Assembly (NCBI GenBank): GCA_027604005.1
Contig: JADGJT010000053.1
Span: 21,756-85,755 of the forward strand
Length of the DNA: 64,000 nucleotides
Reading direction: 5' to 3'
From: Dinochytrium kinnereticum
Taxonomy: Eukaryota > Chytridiomycota > Chytridiomycetes > Chytridiales > Chytridiaceae
Under the pieces are notes generated by a model, which was given only the letters and a program-made list of their open reading frames with translations, was not told the DNA's origin and did no database searches. This document shows, in pieces, positions 1-10,580 of the stretch. The stretch's first letter is position 1, and each line of letters starts with the position of its first letter. Both the position numbers and the translations under genes were made by a program.

Positions 1-728
1 TCGAGCAACCGGTTCAATTATTGTTCGATTCACTGGCAGAAATCCTCTTCCAACTTCAGTGGCAAGAGAGTCTGAAGACGGTCTGTGCAGAACTTCCTTC
101 AAAACCAACTTTATTAGCTAAGTGGAAGATGCGCGTAAAGTTACAAAGGGAGCAAGACGTTCGGAATCGACTAGACTCTGTGAGTGGACCTCTCGACGAA
201 AACGAGAAAAATCGTACGTGCCCGACTGGCCTTTCTTGCGCCCTAATCATTGTAGCCCTTTTCCTTCATGAAAAAGGAAACACATTCCTGAGAGCAGGGG
301 ACTTCACGTCTGCCATTAACGCGTTCACAGCTGCTTTGGTGCAGGATAATGAACTCATTAGGTTAGTTTTCAATAATTATGCGTTTTTCTCAACGGCACG
401 TAGTTCCATGGCAAACAGGTCGCTCTGTTATTTTTCCGTAGGATCCATGGACTTGTGCATTTCGGACTGCATCTCGGCTTTAGGTTTGATAGAAAGCGAG
501 AAAAAAATTGCAATGGAAAAAGGAGAACGGATTCCAACCGAGTACGTGGCCATGGAAAGGGCGCTTCACGCCCGAAAGGGTGCAGCGTACTTTAATGCAG
601 ATAAAGTGACAGAGGCATTACAAGACTATAAAAAGGCTCATGCGCTCGACCCCGAAAACAAAAGTATACAAGAAGATTTGGCAGCAGTTATGGCCAAGGT
701 CCAGTGCGAAGATTTACTGCGAACATGA
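1..728 (+). CDS. DNAAF4: DNAAF4 (DYX1C1)-like dynein axonemal assembly factor, 3' part
   Basis: Cytosolic TPR co-chaperone that in the known family pre-assembles axonemal dynein arms with Hsp90. The reading frame is open to the left edge with no ATG, so the gene is 5'-truncated by the window. Two in-frame 42-nt introns are visible, 214-255 and 362-403, each GT-AG, the first with a CTAAT branch site. After splicing, a TPR block begins HEKGNTFLRAGDF and closes with ARKGAAYFNADKVTEALQDY and DPENKSIQEDL, which follows the C-terminal TPRs of DYX1C1 closely. The N-terminal p23/CS domain would lie outside the window. SPAG1 and other TPR proteins are possible alternatives but fit less well. It converges on the ORMDL gene with only 42 bp between stops. 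Confidence 0.75.
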   Translation, partial: EQPVQLLFDSLAEILFQLQWQESLKTVCAELPSKPTLLAKWKMRVKLQREQDVRNRLDSVSGPLDENEKNRTCPTGLSCALIIVALFLHEKGNTFLRAGDFTSAINAFTAALVQDNELIRLVFNNYAFFSTARSSMANRSLCYFSVGSMDLCISDCISALGLIESEKKIAMEKGERIPTEYVAMERALHARKGAAYFNADKVTEALQDYKKAHALDPENKSIQEDLAAVMAKVQCEDLLRT

Positions 729-770
729 TGGCCAAAGGCGGCATCAAACTTAGATCATTCAAAATAGAGT

Positions 771-1378
771 CTACTCGGGATAGCTTTTCCTATTGATTCC
801 GAAAATTCTGACATTATGCATCTGAGGCATTTTTCCAATCAAAACTATGACAAGCGACGTGAGATTGATCATGAACGTCAGGAAGTCGTAGTGTGTGTAA
901 TGTGTGCTTAAAAGAAACCTGAAAGAATTGTAAGAATGCATGCAATTAGAGCACTTAGTGAGCATACAAAACTATCGGCACCAATGTTAGGTATTTTTTC
1001 GTTGGAGTGAACTGGGCACCATTGTCGATTTGCTCCCACAATGTTAGCCCGCTGTATTCGCCTTGATTTACGTCAAACGGCGTCCCAATAACCCAATGAA
1101 ACATGAAGAATGTGGCCTATTAAATAAATATTAGAAGGAGTCAAGAGCCTAAACCTGTCAAAAAACAGTACCGTGTTGTATATGACATTGGTCAATGTCC
1201 ATGCTGCCTCAGCTGATAGTGCTGGAATAATTCCCAAGCCAATTCTCAAAGCAATCAGCACACATACATTGGTGACCCATGAGCCTGATAAAGTTTAACA
1301 TCCTGCCGCGAATGCAACCCCACCCCTCAAATTCAGCCATGCGCTATTCGCGTTTGTCAGTTGCGCCGTTTGATCCAT
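771..1378 (-). CDS. ORM1: ORMDL/Orm family ER membrane regulator of serine palmitoyltransferase
   Basis: Small multi-pass ER protein that inhibits serine palmitoyltransferase and so controls sphingolipid synthesis. Four exons join cleanly. The start MDQTAQLTNANSAWLNLRG is followed by a 39-nt intron (1285-1323), then SWVTNVCVLIALRIG, WTLTNVIYN, IGTPFDVNQGEYSGLTLWEQ, FTPTKKYLTLVPIVL, and the end MPQMHNVRIFGINRKSYPE. The motifs AWLN, WTLTN, TLWEQ and VRIFGIN are family hallmarks and the length is normal. The ATG at 1378 is the only one giving the conserved AWLN end. It is divergent from the VAP gene, 65 bp between start codons. Confidence 0.93.
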
Positions 1379-1443
1379 TTGAACAGTTCGCCTCTTGTGT
1401 TGTGAAACCGAATTTTTTCAGAACTGTTTGAAATCAGGTCAAG

Positions 1444-2272
1444 ATGGAAGCTTTCCTCTCGTTACAGCCAAGTCATGACCTCGAGTTTCGACGCCCTTTC
1501 AACAATGTTGTCAAGCAAACCCTGAAAGTCACAAACACACACCCCACCGAGCCTCTGGCTTTTAAAGTGAAGACCACGGCTCCCAAGCAATATTGCGTGA
1601 GGCCTAACTCTGGCAAAATCCCGCCGCAATCTTCTGCCGAAGTTCAGGTTCTTTTGCAAGCGATGAAGGAGGTTTGGGATTCTTTTGAGAATCCGTCTAA
1701 TTTTATCTCTCAAGGATCCACCTTTGGATCATAAGTGCAAAGATAAATTCTTGGTCCAGGCAATTAAGATCCAGAATACCGACGGTGATGATCTTCAGGA
1801 GTTGTGGACGCGAGCTGAAAACTTAAAGAAAGTCGATCCTGAGGCTGCTAAAGAGCTTATTTGTGAGAAGAAACTGCGCTGCGTTTTCTTGCCGGCCGGG
1901 GTAACTCAGACCCCTACGTCATCCACCACTGTTGATTCCACCCCGGCGGTTACAGCCGATGCTCCGGCAGCAGCACGGACTATGAGTGGAAGTATCTTGA
2001 AAGATGCGGCTCCTGCAGATGCTGATCGGGAGCTCCGTGATTCCCGGGATACCATTAAGCGTCTTACAGCAGCATGCGAAGGCTACAAGAGCGAGATTGA
2101 GAGGTTGAACCTTCTCAGGCAGCGACGTGGTGCTGGTGGGAACGGATCGGAAGGCATGGCGGTGGATTCAAAGGGAGGATCGTCCGCTTTCGCGGCGCAA
2201 AAAGGGATTCCTATGAATGTTGTCATTCTCATAGCATTGATTGCCTTCTTGCTTGGTGCTTATTTGCTCTAG
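1444..2272 (+). CDS. SCS2: VAP/Scs2-type ER membrane-contact protein
   Basis: Tail-anchored ER protein whose MSP domain recruits FFAT-motif lipid-transfer proteins. Exon 1 gives the MSP domain (LEFRRPFNNVVKQTLKV, FKVKTTAPKQYCVRPNSG). A 43-nt intron (1672-1714) restores the frame to DPPLDHKCKDKFLVQAIKI. A Pro/Thr/Ala-rich linker, a coiled coil (about 2020-2120) and a hydrophobic tail anchor (NVVILIALIAFLLGAYLL) complete the standard VAP layout. The MSP core residues that bind phospho- or acidic FFAT (KVKTT, YCVRPN) are present. It shares a 65-bp upstream region with ORMDL on the other strand. Confidence 0.93.
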
Positions 2273-2396
2273 TCGTTGTAATGGGCGGGTGCTTGAATGA
2301 TTTGTTCTAAGTTTCGGATGGGTGACCCTCATTGGTTTCAAGATATATAAACAAGCTTTTTTTACAGTTTGCATGGATTTAACCAGTTGCTGTTGA

Positions 2397-4826
2397 CTAT
2401 TTATTTCTCTTCAGCTTGTCCATTGCCCGGTTCAGGCGACTAAATACATTCATTTTCTTTTTGGCTGCCAGTAATGAATTCGCGCTATTTACATTTTGTT
2501 TCCCTGGAAGGAGAATTCTTGGTGGTTGAGCCAGAAGTGGTTTCACAGGAAGTTGTTTCTCGAATATTGGTTGCACGATTGGAGCTGCCTCAACCGTCAG
2601 TTTTGGGTTGTAAGTTTCCTCAAAGTCAGGATCATTAGGATCGTCCACAAAATCCCCCGGTAGTTTGAACCTCTTCTTCGGTCTTTCCCTGCGTCTCCGA
2701 CTTCTCGACTCTTCTACCTCAGACTCCTCATCGTCTTGTTCGGAAATCTGACTGTTATGCGAAGATTCGCCTTCACTATCGTGTAGACCTTCCTCTTCAT
2801 TATTCGATCCCGTCCAATCTTCATCAGCAGGGTCAAGGCTCATTCCACCATCATCGTCCTCATTCCAATCATCAACCAATTCAGAAACTTCCTCGGCCTT
2901 TCTTTTCTTGCTTTTTTTTGCCAGACCCAATTGCCCCCATAGTTCTGCAAGTGCCAAGTTCGAGGTTACTTCACTAAGTTGATTTGTCAGCATGGCCTGT
3001 CCCAAGCTCTGAACGAGCTTCTGCGGATTTTTAAAAGCCTTTGGAACATTCATTCGAGCAAGCTTTCGCTCAGCCGACTGTGTGGTTTCATTCATAGTAT
3101 TTAGCTCCTCCTGCAGGAAAGATACTAAACTTATAAGTCCCTCTAACTCCCATTTTGACAAAGCATTTCCGGCCCGTAAAAGTATAAGATATTTCTTTGC
3201 TGCAAACCATTGCATTCTCACAAAATATGGAAAGCTAGAGACATTTAACCAAGTGGGGGAGAGATGGTGATTTACCGGAACTTGAGAGGAACACCCGTTT
3301 TGTTTTCGATACGGTAAATGTCCAATTGGCCTCCGATGTTAAGGCCGTGCAGAAAATTCCCTCCAATTACAATGGAATCAGTCGGTGTGTAAACCGAATG
3401 TATCTTAGCAATCGAAATGAATAAATCTTTCTAGTCAGTTCAGTTTAGTTACCCATCCCGTAGGAATTATCATTCTACGAAAATGTCAGATAGATGGCTT
3501 AGGCATATAGCTTACGTGTTTCCGGCAGTTAATCTTACTTCGACGCACTCTTTCACTTCATCCGCGAGGAATATACGATTCTGATCGGGAGATGACGACC
3601 ATTTTTCGTATTTCTTAAGATTAACAGCCGTTGGGCGAATAAAGTAGAATATCTTTTCTCCAGATAGTAGATGGTAAAAAACCGAAGAGCCTCCGAAGTC
3701 TTTCCTTTCGTTAGTTGACGGAGTACAATATACAAAAAAAAAACCTATGTGAAAACTGGGGAATTGGCAACAATTAGAAGAATTTAGAATAGAGACTTAC
3801 TCCGTGAAGCAGTCTTTCACGCTCATCAAGCAATAGAGCTGTACTTGAGGATATTCCGGAGTCTCTGTCCGCGGTGGCCACACATTATCGATCCAATCGA
3901 GATCCCGGACTATTTTTGGTCTTGTAACAAGATTTCCTAATTCTGATCCACTAATTTCCAGACTAATGACCTAAAGTAGAAATAAGAAGAGGAAGATATC
4001 GGAACTAATACGTTCAATATCCGTTTCTTACGGTCATCGGGTGTTGTAAAGTAATTGGCCCACTCATCGAGTGTCATTTGCTTCTCGCTCTGTGTGGCCA
4101 CATCCATAACTTCTACAATACGATCTCGGCCTACCCAATCAGTAATTATCCAATATGTTCATGCGAGCCATACCACACATATCTGCAACATCGTTCACCG
4201 TCAAGTTCCCTCTTGGCATTTGCATGTCCAATCCCTCCGAATCCTCCACAATAAACGGCTCCCTCAAACCTGTCATTCTTAGCCAATCCATGGTGGCGGT
4301 CTCTCCGTTCACATATGGAAACTTATTCTGCAATTGTTCAATAGCCAAAGTGGTGCTGAGGACAAACCGGCGAGAATCGCTTTGTCGATAGTAGTTTTGT
4401 AAACTTCTTTTGATCTTCCACTGTGCCATTCTGCAATTCATTATAGTCTATCAAAGAGCGGGATTCTCTGAGAGGACGTTGCGGAGGTGCTGGCCGTACT
4501 AAAAGGGCGGTCAAAGATGAATACTCGTTTGCTCCGTGTTACCAGTCGATGGGCCAAAGATCAATGTGCACTGAAAATGCAGGTTAGTAAATATATCAGC
4601 ATGCCCATTCCAACATCTCTGCAGTAGAACTTTATGTAAAGACCGGCTTCTTCGCTTTGAATTGGAGGTGATAGGCAGTCCCCGTGAAACCAGTCAGAGC
4701 AGCCATCGCATCTGATGTAAAGAAGGACATGATAAATCTTCGAAATTGCCAGTTTTATTAAGACCTAAGCATGAAACGCTTGCCCTCCCCATCCCATGGT
4801 GTTTTGCAATAGCAGAAGGTCTCCAT
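2397..4826 (-). CDS. JHD1: PHD-finger JmjC lysine demethylase, JHD1/KDM2-KDM7 type
   Basis: Nuclear Fe(II)/2-oxoglutarate histone demethylase, by family expected to act on H3K36 or related marks. The start [18 protein letters not shown] opens a C4HC3 PHD finger ([14 protein letters not shown]). It is followed by [15 protein letters not shown], the pre-JmjC block [25 protein letters not shown], and the JmjC core. The Fe ligands are in FHIDFGG (H and D) and [12 protein letters not shown] (H); 2-oxoglutarate contact is in [11 protein letters not shown]. The catalytic His lies on an 11-nt micro-exon (3745-3755) between 45-nt introns. After [15 protein letters not shown] comes a long acidic then basic tail ending in MDKLKRNK. 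No CXXC, F-box or LRR is seen, so it is JHD1-like rather than animal KDM2. Confidence 0.9.
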
Positions 4827-4903
4827 GTGTCGTTTCGGTGCAGGCCTTCTCCGACAGACTCCCGAAAAGTGCGACAATTCCTGGTGTGACCTTGACTCAT
4901 CCA

Positions 4904-7188
4904 TCATTTGAAGTTGGGGAAAACGTCGCGAAAAACATCATTCCGTAGCTTTTGCTCTTGTGATTCCTCAACGATGGACGCGACCCCTGAGGTTTATGAG
5001 TTTTTAAAAACATTAATCATGAAAATCTCTTACATGATTTTGCAGATACTCGTTGCTTCGACCCAGGATCGCGTTTCCAGGCCTTTACGTTTTTTTGTGG
5101 CTCCTCGCAGTCTTCAAGGCTCAGCGCCGCAAAACCAGAGGCAGTAGAGCTTGACTTCAAAAGCATCGCATTCAGGTTTGCTTTAAAAATATTGGTTAGA
5201 TAATCAGTTTCATGCGTCAATAATGCACCAAAACGTCTTCCTGCCAGACTTTTCTCGGCAAGCGAAACTTCAACACCCCCAATTTTTTTGACGTTAAGAT
5301 GGCCGAGTCGAGTTATCAGGAACTGCAAAAATAGTTGGGATCTAGTTACGATGTTGTTTTCAAATGAGAGAGAGATTTCCTTGCAGGTGCGCAACTGGGT
5401 AAAGTGATTAACCTCATTCGTTCGTTAGAATGTGAAGCAGATTTACGTCAAACTTGTTTTAAACTGTCCAGGTTATTGTGTGAAAACTCGAGTGTTTCGA
5501 GATTTGTGAATCTTTTAAACCTTCCAAAATAGGGAATGATCTTGCTGAAGCATACATAATGGAACTTTATGCCATAGACTGAAATAGGATCGATTTTTTC
5601 TAGAAAAGATAGCGCGTCTCCGTATCTGGAAAATTAGACGCATATTATTCATTCTACTCAAACATATTCAGGACTCCGTTTTGTAGTTGAATAAAGGAGT
5701 TGTTCCCATCATGGTACCTAACTAGCAACTTATGAAGTAAAGCGAGGAAAACATCATTCCCAACCTTCATCCCCTACTATTGCAGGCTGCTTCCTCGATT
5801 TTCCAGCACCCAGATATCTACTTGTTAACGGCTTCCCCATTCCGGCTGATTCTAAAACAGCATCATTCACCCTGGCTAATGCCATACTTCGGCTTAAGAC
5901 CTGCTCTGACTCCCATTTAGACTGAATATGAAGAATCGCACGCTTTCTAGCAAAGTAAGATGAAGTCAGCCTCTTTAAATACTTTTCTTCTGATAAGACA
6001 ATATTTTTGTCGTTTTCCTTTCGACGTTCAGCTTCCCGTTTTGCAATTTTTGCTGCGTGCCGACGCTCTTCATCCGTCACTCTTTTCCCATCCAAAATCC
6101 TTAAGGCCCTTATTCGATTGACCAATATGGCCCGATAAAACTCATCAGAATTGATAGGATTCGACTCAAGTGAGAGCTCAGTCAAGGAAGGCACGAATAG
6201 TAAGTCTGATATGCACTCAAAGGAGGCGACGTTGTTACAGCCCATGACGAGACGGCGTAAGGAATGCATATGTTGAGCCCCAGTGATGGAATTTATCTAA
6301 TATAAGAAAAGTTGTTGCCTATTCAGTACCTGATTTCGTTTTATATTCAGCTCTGTTAGGGACTTGGTCGGAAGGGATTCGACTTTTGTTAGCCTGTTAT
6401 CTTCCAAATTGAGAACACGAAGCTCATGGAGATGGGATATGTTATCTTGAAAATGATTAGTATTTCCAAAAGGGTATTGTCTTAAACCTATTTTAGTGAT
6501 CGTGTTAGAGTGTAGATCTAGAACGTCCAGCTTTGAAAGCTTTTCCAGACTTTCTATTTTCGTCAATCGATTCCGACCAAGCTGTTCCACGTCATAAGTT
6601 CATGTTGTCATATAACCAAATGCTATCTCATGGGATAAATCCTACCATTAACACACGAAGATTCACGAGATTCTCAATTCCACCGATTCTTTCCAAACTA
6701 TTGTTGTAAAAGTCCAAAAAGACCAGATTTCGCAAGTATTGCAATCCTTCGATAACCTTGATGTGATTTGACTGGTAATTTAAAAGTCGAAGTCTATCTT
6801 CTTGAGGAAGCTGCAGACAAGACTTCTCATTGTTATTTTGGTGTTTGTAGGACCGGCAACCTGAAGACCCTTTTTGTTCAAATTCAATCTCTCCGGGTTG
6901 ACTTCCCTTTCATCCACCAAAAGCTTCTTTGTTTTTAAAAGTAGACGTTACTACCGCCCTTACTTGAAATAAATCCACATCTTTTTTTGATAAAAGCTCG
7001 TCATGAGCACATGCGATGTCCTGAGTACTCTGTGCCATGCTTCGTTGCTGTATAGATTTTGTTTCATTCGAGCGGTAGGAGTCTTCCGACTGCGTGATAA
7101 ATGTTGACTGCATGGGATTGACGGAGAGGGGAGACCATGCGACTTTGGAGTCCCTGACATCCTTTCCCTTTATCATGTTGTTATTCAT
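4904..7188 (-). CDS. LRRC49: LRRC49-like subunit of the tubulin polyglutamylase complex
   Basis: Leucine-rich-repeat protein that, in the known complex with TPGS1/2 and TTLL1, glutamylates axonemal and centriolar tubulin. The N-terminus is Ser/Gln-rich (from ATG 7188). LRRs follow, including KLDVLDLHSNTITKI and ELRVLNLEDNRLTKVESL, then the cap ILDGKRVTDEERRHAAKIAKRE, which is diagnostic for LRRC49. A 43-nt intron ending near 5716 joins VGDE to VRYHDGNNSFIQLQNGVLNI. The C-terminal half (YGDALSFLEKID, LGHLNVKKIGGVEV, RRFGALLTHETDYLTNI) matches the conserved second domain of LRRC49. The last exon ends VFRDVFPNFK with TGA at 4904-4906. It is only 22 bp downstream-adjacent to the IPI1 stop. Confidence 0.88.
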
Positions 7189-7210
7189 TCTTTATTTTGA
7201 CAATTTCAGT

Positions 7211-10200
7211 TCAAGTCTGACAACTTGAGAGACTTCGCTCGGTCAGCAATCGGGAGAAAGCGGGCTGCAGCGACTCGAACACCGTGCAGAGGCGATAGCA
7301 AGCATCCAGGCAGTTCTAAACATAAAATTAGAACGGCATCAAAAATAGCACCATTACTTCACGATGATCGTCGGAGCTCTCTTCGACAACAATAAGCATA
7401 TATTCCAAAAGTGCCTCACCGAGGTCATTCTGTATGTCAGCAGCAAGAGAATTGCCTCCCATTTCAATCAATCCCTCCAAAAAATAAGTGATCCTCATAA
7501 AGACATCTGTAAGATCCGGATGGCTCTGTGCAGAGTTTATAAAGAGAATACAAATCGGCCACATACCATCACATCCCGCAACAGGCCCTGAAAGATGCTA
7601 TAAGCCGTAAAACAATCTACACCAGTCATTTGAATGGATTGCAACACGCGCTGAAACGGCTAAGTTAAAAAATATGAATAACATGCATGTATTTACCTTC
7701 ACGGAGCTCTTGCAAAACGATAGCGAACATCTTTCTGCCATCAAATCATTCTTGGCGTTGCCAGACCCTTCACTTGAGCCAAGCTCATTCTTAGCATGCC
7801 CAAAAATCCCAATCGAAAACAAAAGGCTTAAGTAGGATTCCCACGACATGATGGTATTTATCGCCTGGGCATGTGAGAATACTTCTAGCATCTGAAAGAC
7901 GACGGTCGAATGGGAAGCTAATCAATGTTAAAGATATGTGAAGACTCTTTAAAAAAACCATATGAGCAATTGGCCACTCCTGAGGTGAGCTTTAGTGACC
8001 AAGCTGGAACGAATGAGAGAATATGAAGGGCCAATGTTTGCAAATTCGATGGCAAACTGAGGAACGGCCCAAAGTTTTGGCCTTCAAAAAAAGTAAGAAA
8101 CGCTTAAATAAAAAACAGGCATTCACCTTTTCCTTTCACATTAACACTGAAGAAAGGAACGAAGGTATCGGCTATCTTTCCTAAAAGATCCTAGATATAA
8201 TAAGAACGGAGCTCCCAAAATTCAGTTGGAATACCGGATGCCGAATGCTCAATCCGCATACGTTCTCCTTCAGACATGCTAAAATAGCGTGAAGAATATC
8301 CTTAAAACTATTAGTTTAAGAGGGATAGCAATTCAAAGCAACCTCAGTTAAAGCTAGGTTACTTTTCCCCAAGACCCAAAGAGCCTTTGGGAGTATCAGG
8401 AGCCATGATTTGAAAAGCGAATCTAATAGGGTACTCTCAGACCGCTTCTTTACGTTAGATGAAAGTATCATATCCAACCACTAACGGTAGTAATCGAAGT
8501 CTGGATAGTATAGAATAAGGACGGCCAGATACGAGACTGAACTGGAATTATAGAAAAGGCATTACCCAGGCTCTAAAAAGAGTAAATAGGGACATTTAAA
8601 CTTACTCAAACCTCTAAAATGCCATCGTTCCATACTCCCTCAGTTCTCGTCAATCGCAAGCATAATTGAATAAGCCTATCAGCCTCTTCATCCTGTATAC
8701 AGGTAAGCTTAAGAGCAAAAAAACAGCGCTTACAGAAAGTGAAGGCGCCTTATTCAACATGTTTTTCAAATAATCCAGGTATTTCATTGTACCATTAATC
8801 GGATGGGCATGACTGTCCAAAGTAAGGACAATATCACAAACAGTAAGATTCGAAGCAGTAAACAATTTGGATATCTTAATGGGTTAGCCACCGTCTCTGT
8901 AAGCAGATGTCTTACTTCATTTTGCTGTGCGTTATATTCTCTTGGGAACTTTGAAAGAACGGATGAGCTTAAGTTTTCCATGAACCCTTTTAATCTGGCG
9001 TCTTTCTTAATAGAGCTCTAAACAGTCAATTGACGCTGAAAAGATAATCTTACAATTTCGGCGCAGTTAAAAACCATAGAAAACACATTAAGAATCCTAA
9101 CGAGCAACTCGAATACCAGAGCGTCAGGCTTCTGTCCAGGATCAAACACCCGGGGAGCGAAGTCAAGCCACACCTCAATCAATACTGGGAGCATAGGGAA
9201 CACTTTCTGTTGTAAATTAGCGTTTAAAGATCGGCAATGTACGTGCATCTTGAATAAGGTCCATTTCGCCTCCCCTCCCTAAACTTAATCGACCTTTCAC
9301 AGATAAATAGCTTGCCCCAGTTTTCTTCCAATCCTGAATCAAATCACTTATGAGGGCATTTCCGACCTTGAAAGGTTATCTTTCAATAAGACGGGGTATT
9401 GTCTCACTTCATAACGGACTATGCGCGCCTTTATACTAATTTTATCAGTGTTGACATCATCACAATTTCTTATATTACGAACCTTGCTCCTTCAGTCTGG
9501 AGTGCTGGTGGGACGTAAAGAAGTTGTTCAAGTGACCGTAAAACAACCGACTGAGTTTTAACTCTTGACTGCATCAGTTTGCCATCCTTAGCTACTAACA
9601 TTAGAGGAAAAGGGAGATAAGAGACATCTCACCAACAATAAGCCTGCTTCTGTCGCATATGATAGAAATCAAGCTTGCAATAAACTAGAGGTTTCCTTAA
9701 TCTCGATGATACAAAAGGACGGATGGGCTCACCTCGGACTTGAATTTTCGAAACAGCCCAGAGAGCCTATCCATGAAAACCTTCAAAAGAAGGACAGAAT
9801 CCATCCTTATATCTTCGTCAAGGTGATTCATCCCAGAACATAAGTATGCAATAATAAATGGGCAGAAAGGTTCTAGAGCCGCCAAAAAAACAATTTAGTG
9901 AAACTCGTATGCTGGTCTACCTCATCGCACGTGGCCGTAATGGTGCAAACGAGCTCCTGTAGCCTTTTCCGAACTTCAGCAGACTAGAGAGAGAGAATGG
10001 GGGTGAGACGAAGAGAGAAAAAAAAAAGAAAAGCAATGGATTTTGTCATGAATACCTTATCCAATAGCACAGGAATAACCGCTCGAAGAACATCCCCAAG
10101 ATTCAAATTGATCTCAGACTCAGCATCGTTAAAATAGTCAAGCAATTGCCGAAGAGATTCTATTTTGGTTAAAATCTATACATGACGGGGGGGGGATGAA

Positions 10201-10511
10201 ACAAAGTGCCCACCTAGACGGGCTGATCGAGATGTATTGCTCAACTGAGACAAAGTGCTCTGCAGCAAATCTTTTTTCACATTCTCATAGTCGTTTACCA
10301 ATCCTTGGGTTGGGACATTGATCGCTTAAAGACTAGTCAGTGACTGCATGGGTTTGTTCTGAGCCAACATTTGGCTTTAAAGCTGAGGTTCGTCTGATTT
10401 GAGGCAACAGATTTCTGCCCCAGCTTCAACTTTTTCTTCTGCTAACGTTAGCCGATGGACTAAAGGTGCGGGAACCTTGAAATCCTCATTCTTTGATCTC
10501 TTTTTCGGCAT
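7211..10511 (-). CDS. IPI1: Ipi1/TEX10-like Rix1-complex ribosome biogenesis factor
   Basis: Nuclear HEAT/armadillo-type protein of the Rix1 (PELP1-TEX10-WDR18) complex, needed for late 60S pre-ribosome maturation. The start MPKKRSKNEDFKVP is the typical basic Ipi1/TEX10 N-terminus. The diagnostic block CPFIIAYLCSGMNHLDEDIRMDSVLLLKVFMD lies at about 9780-9885. Many short exons follow, made of helical repeats such as VFPMLPVLIEVWLDFAPRVF and IRMTYFLEGLIEMGGN-like helices. The final exon reads DACYRLCTVFESLQPAF and stops at 7211-7213. Its length suits TEX10 better than the short yeast Ipi1. Internal splice sites in the middle (8000-9000) were not all resolved. Its ATG lies in a GCATGC palindrome in a very short divergent promoter. 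Confidence 0.8.
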
Positions 10512-10580
10512 GCTGATACTTGGCCAAAAATGGAAGTTTTACAGTGATGGCAAATCGACAGTAAGTTGACAATCTCGGAA

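Noticed and set aside
5716..5770. Apparent +1 frameshift in LRRC49 at GDEGWE
   Set aside because: A 43-nt GT-AG intron (GTTGGG...TTGCTAG) joins VGDE to VRYHDG in frame, so no frameshift is needed.
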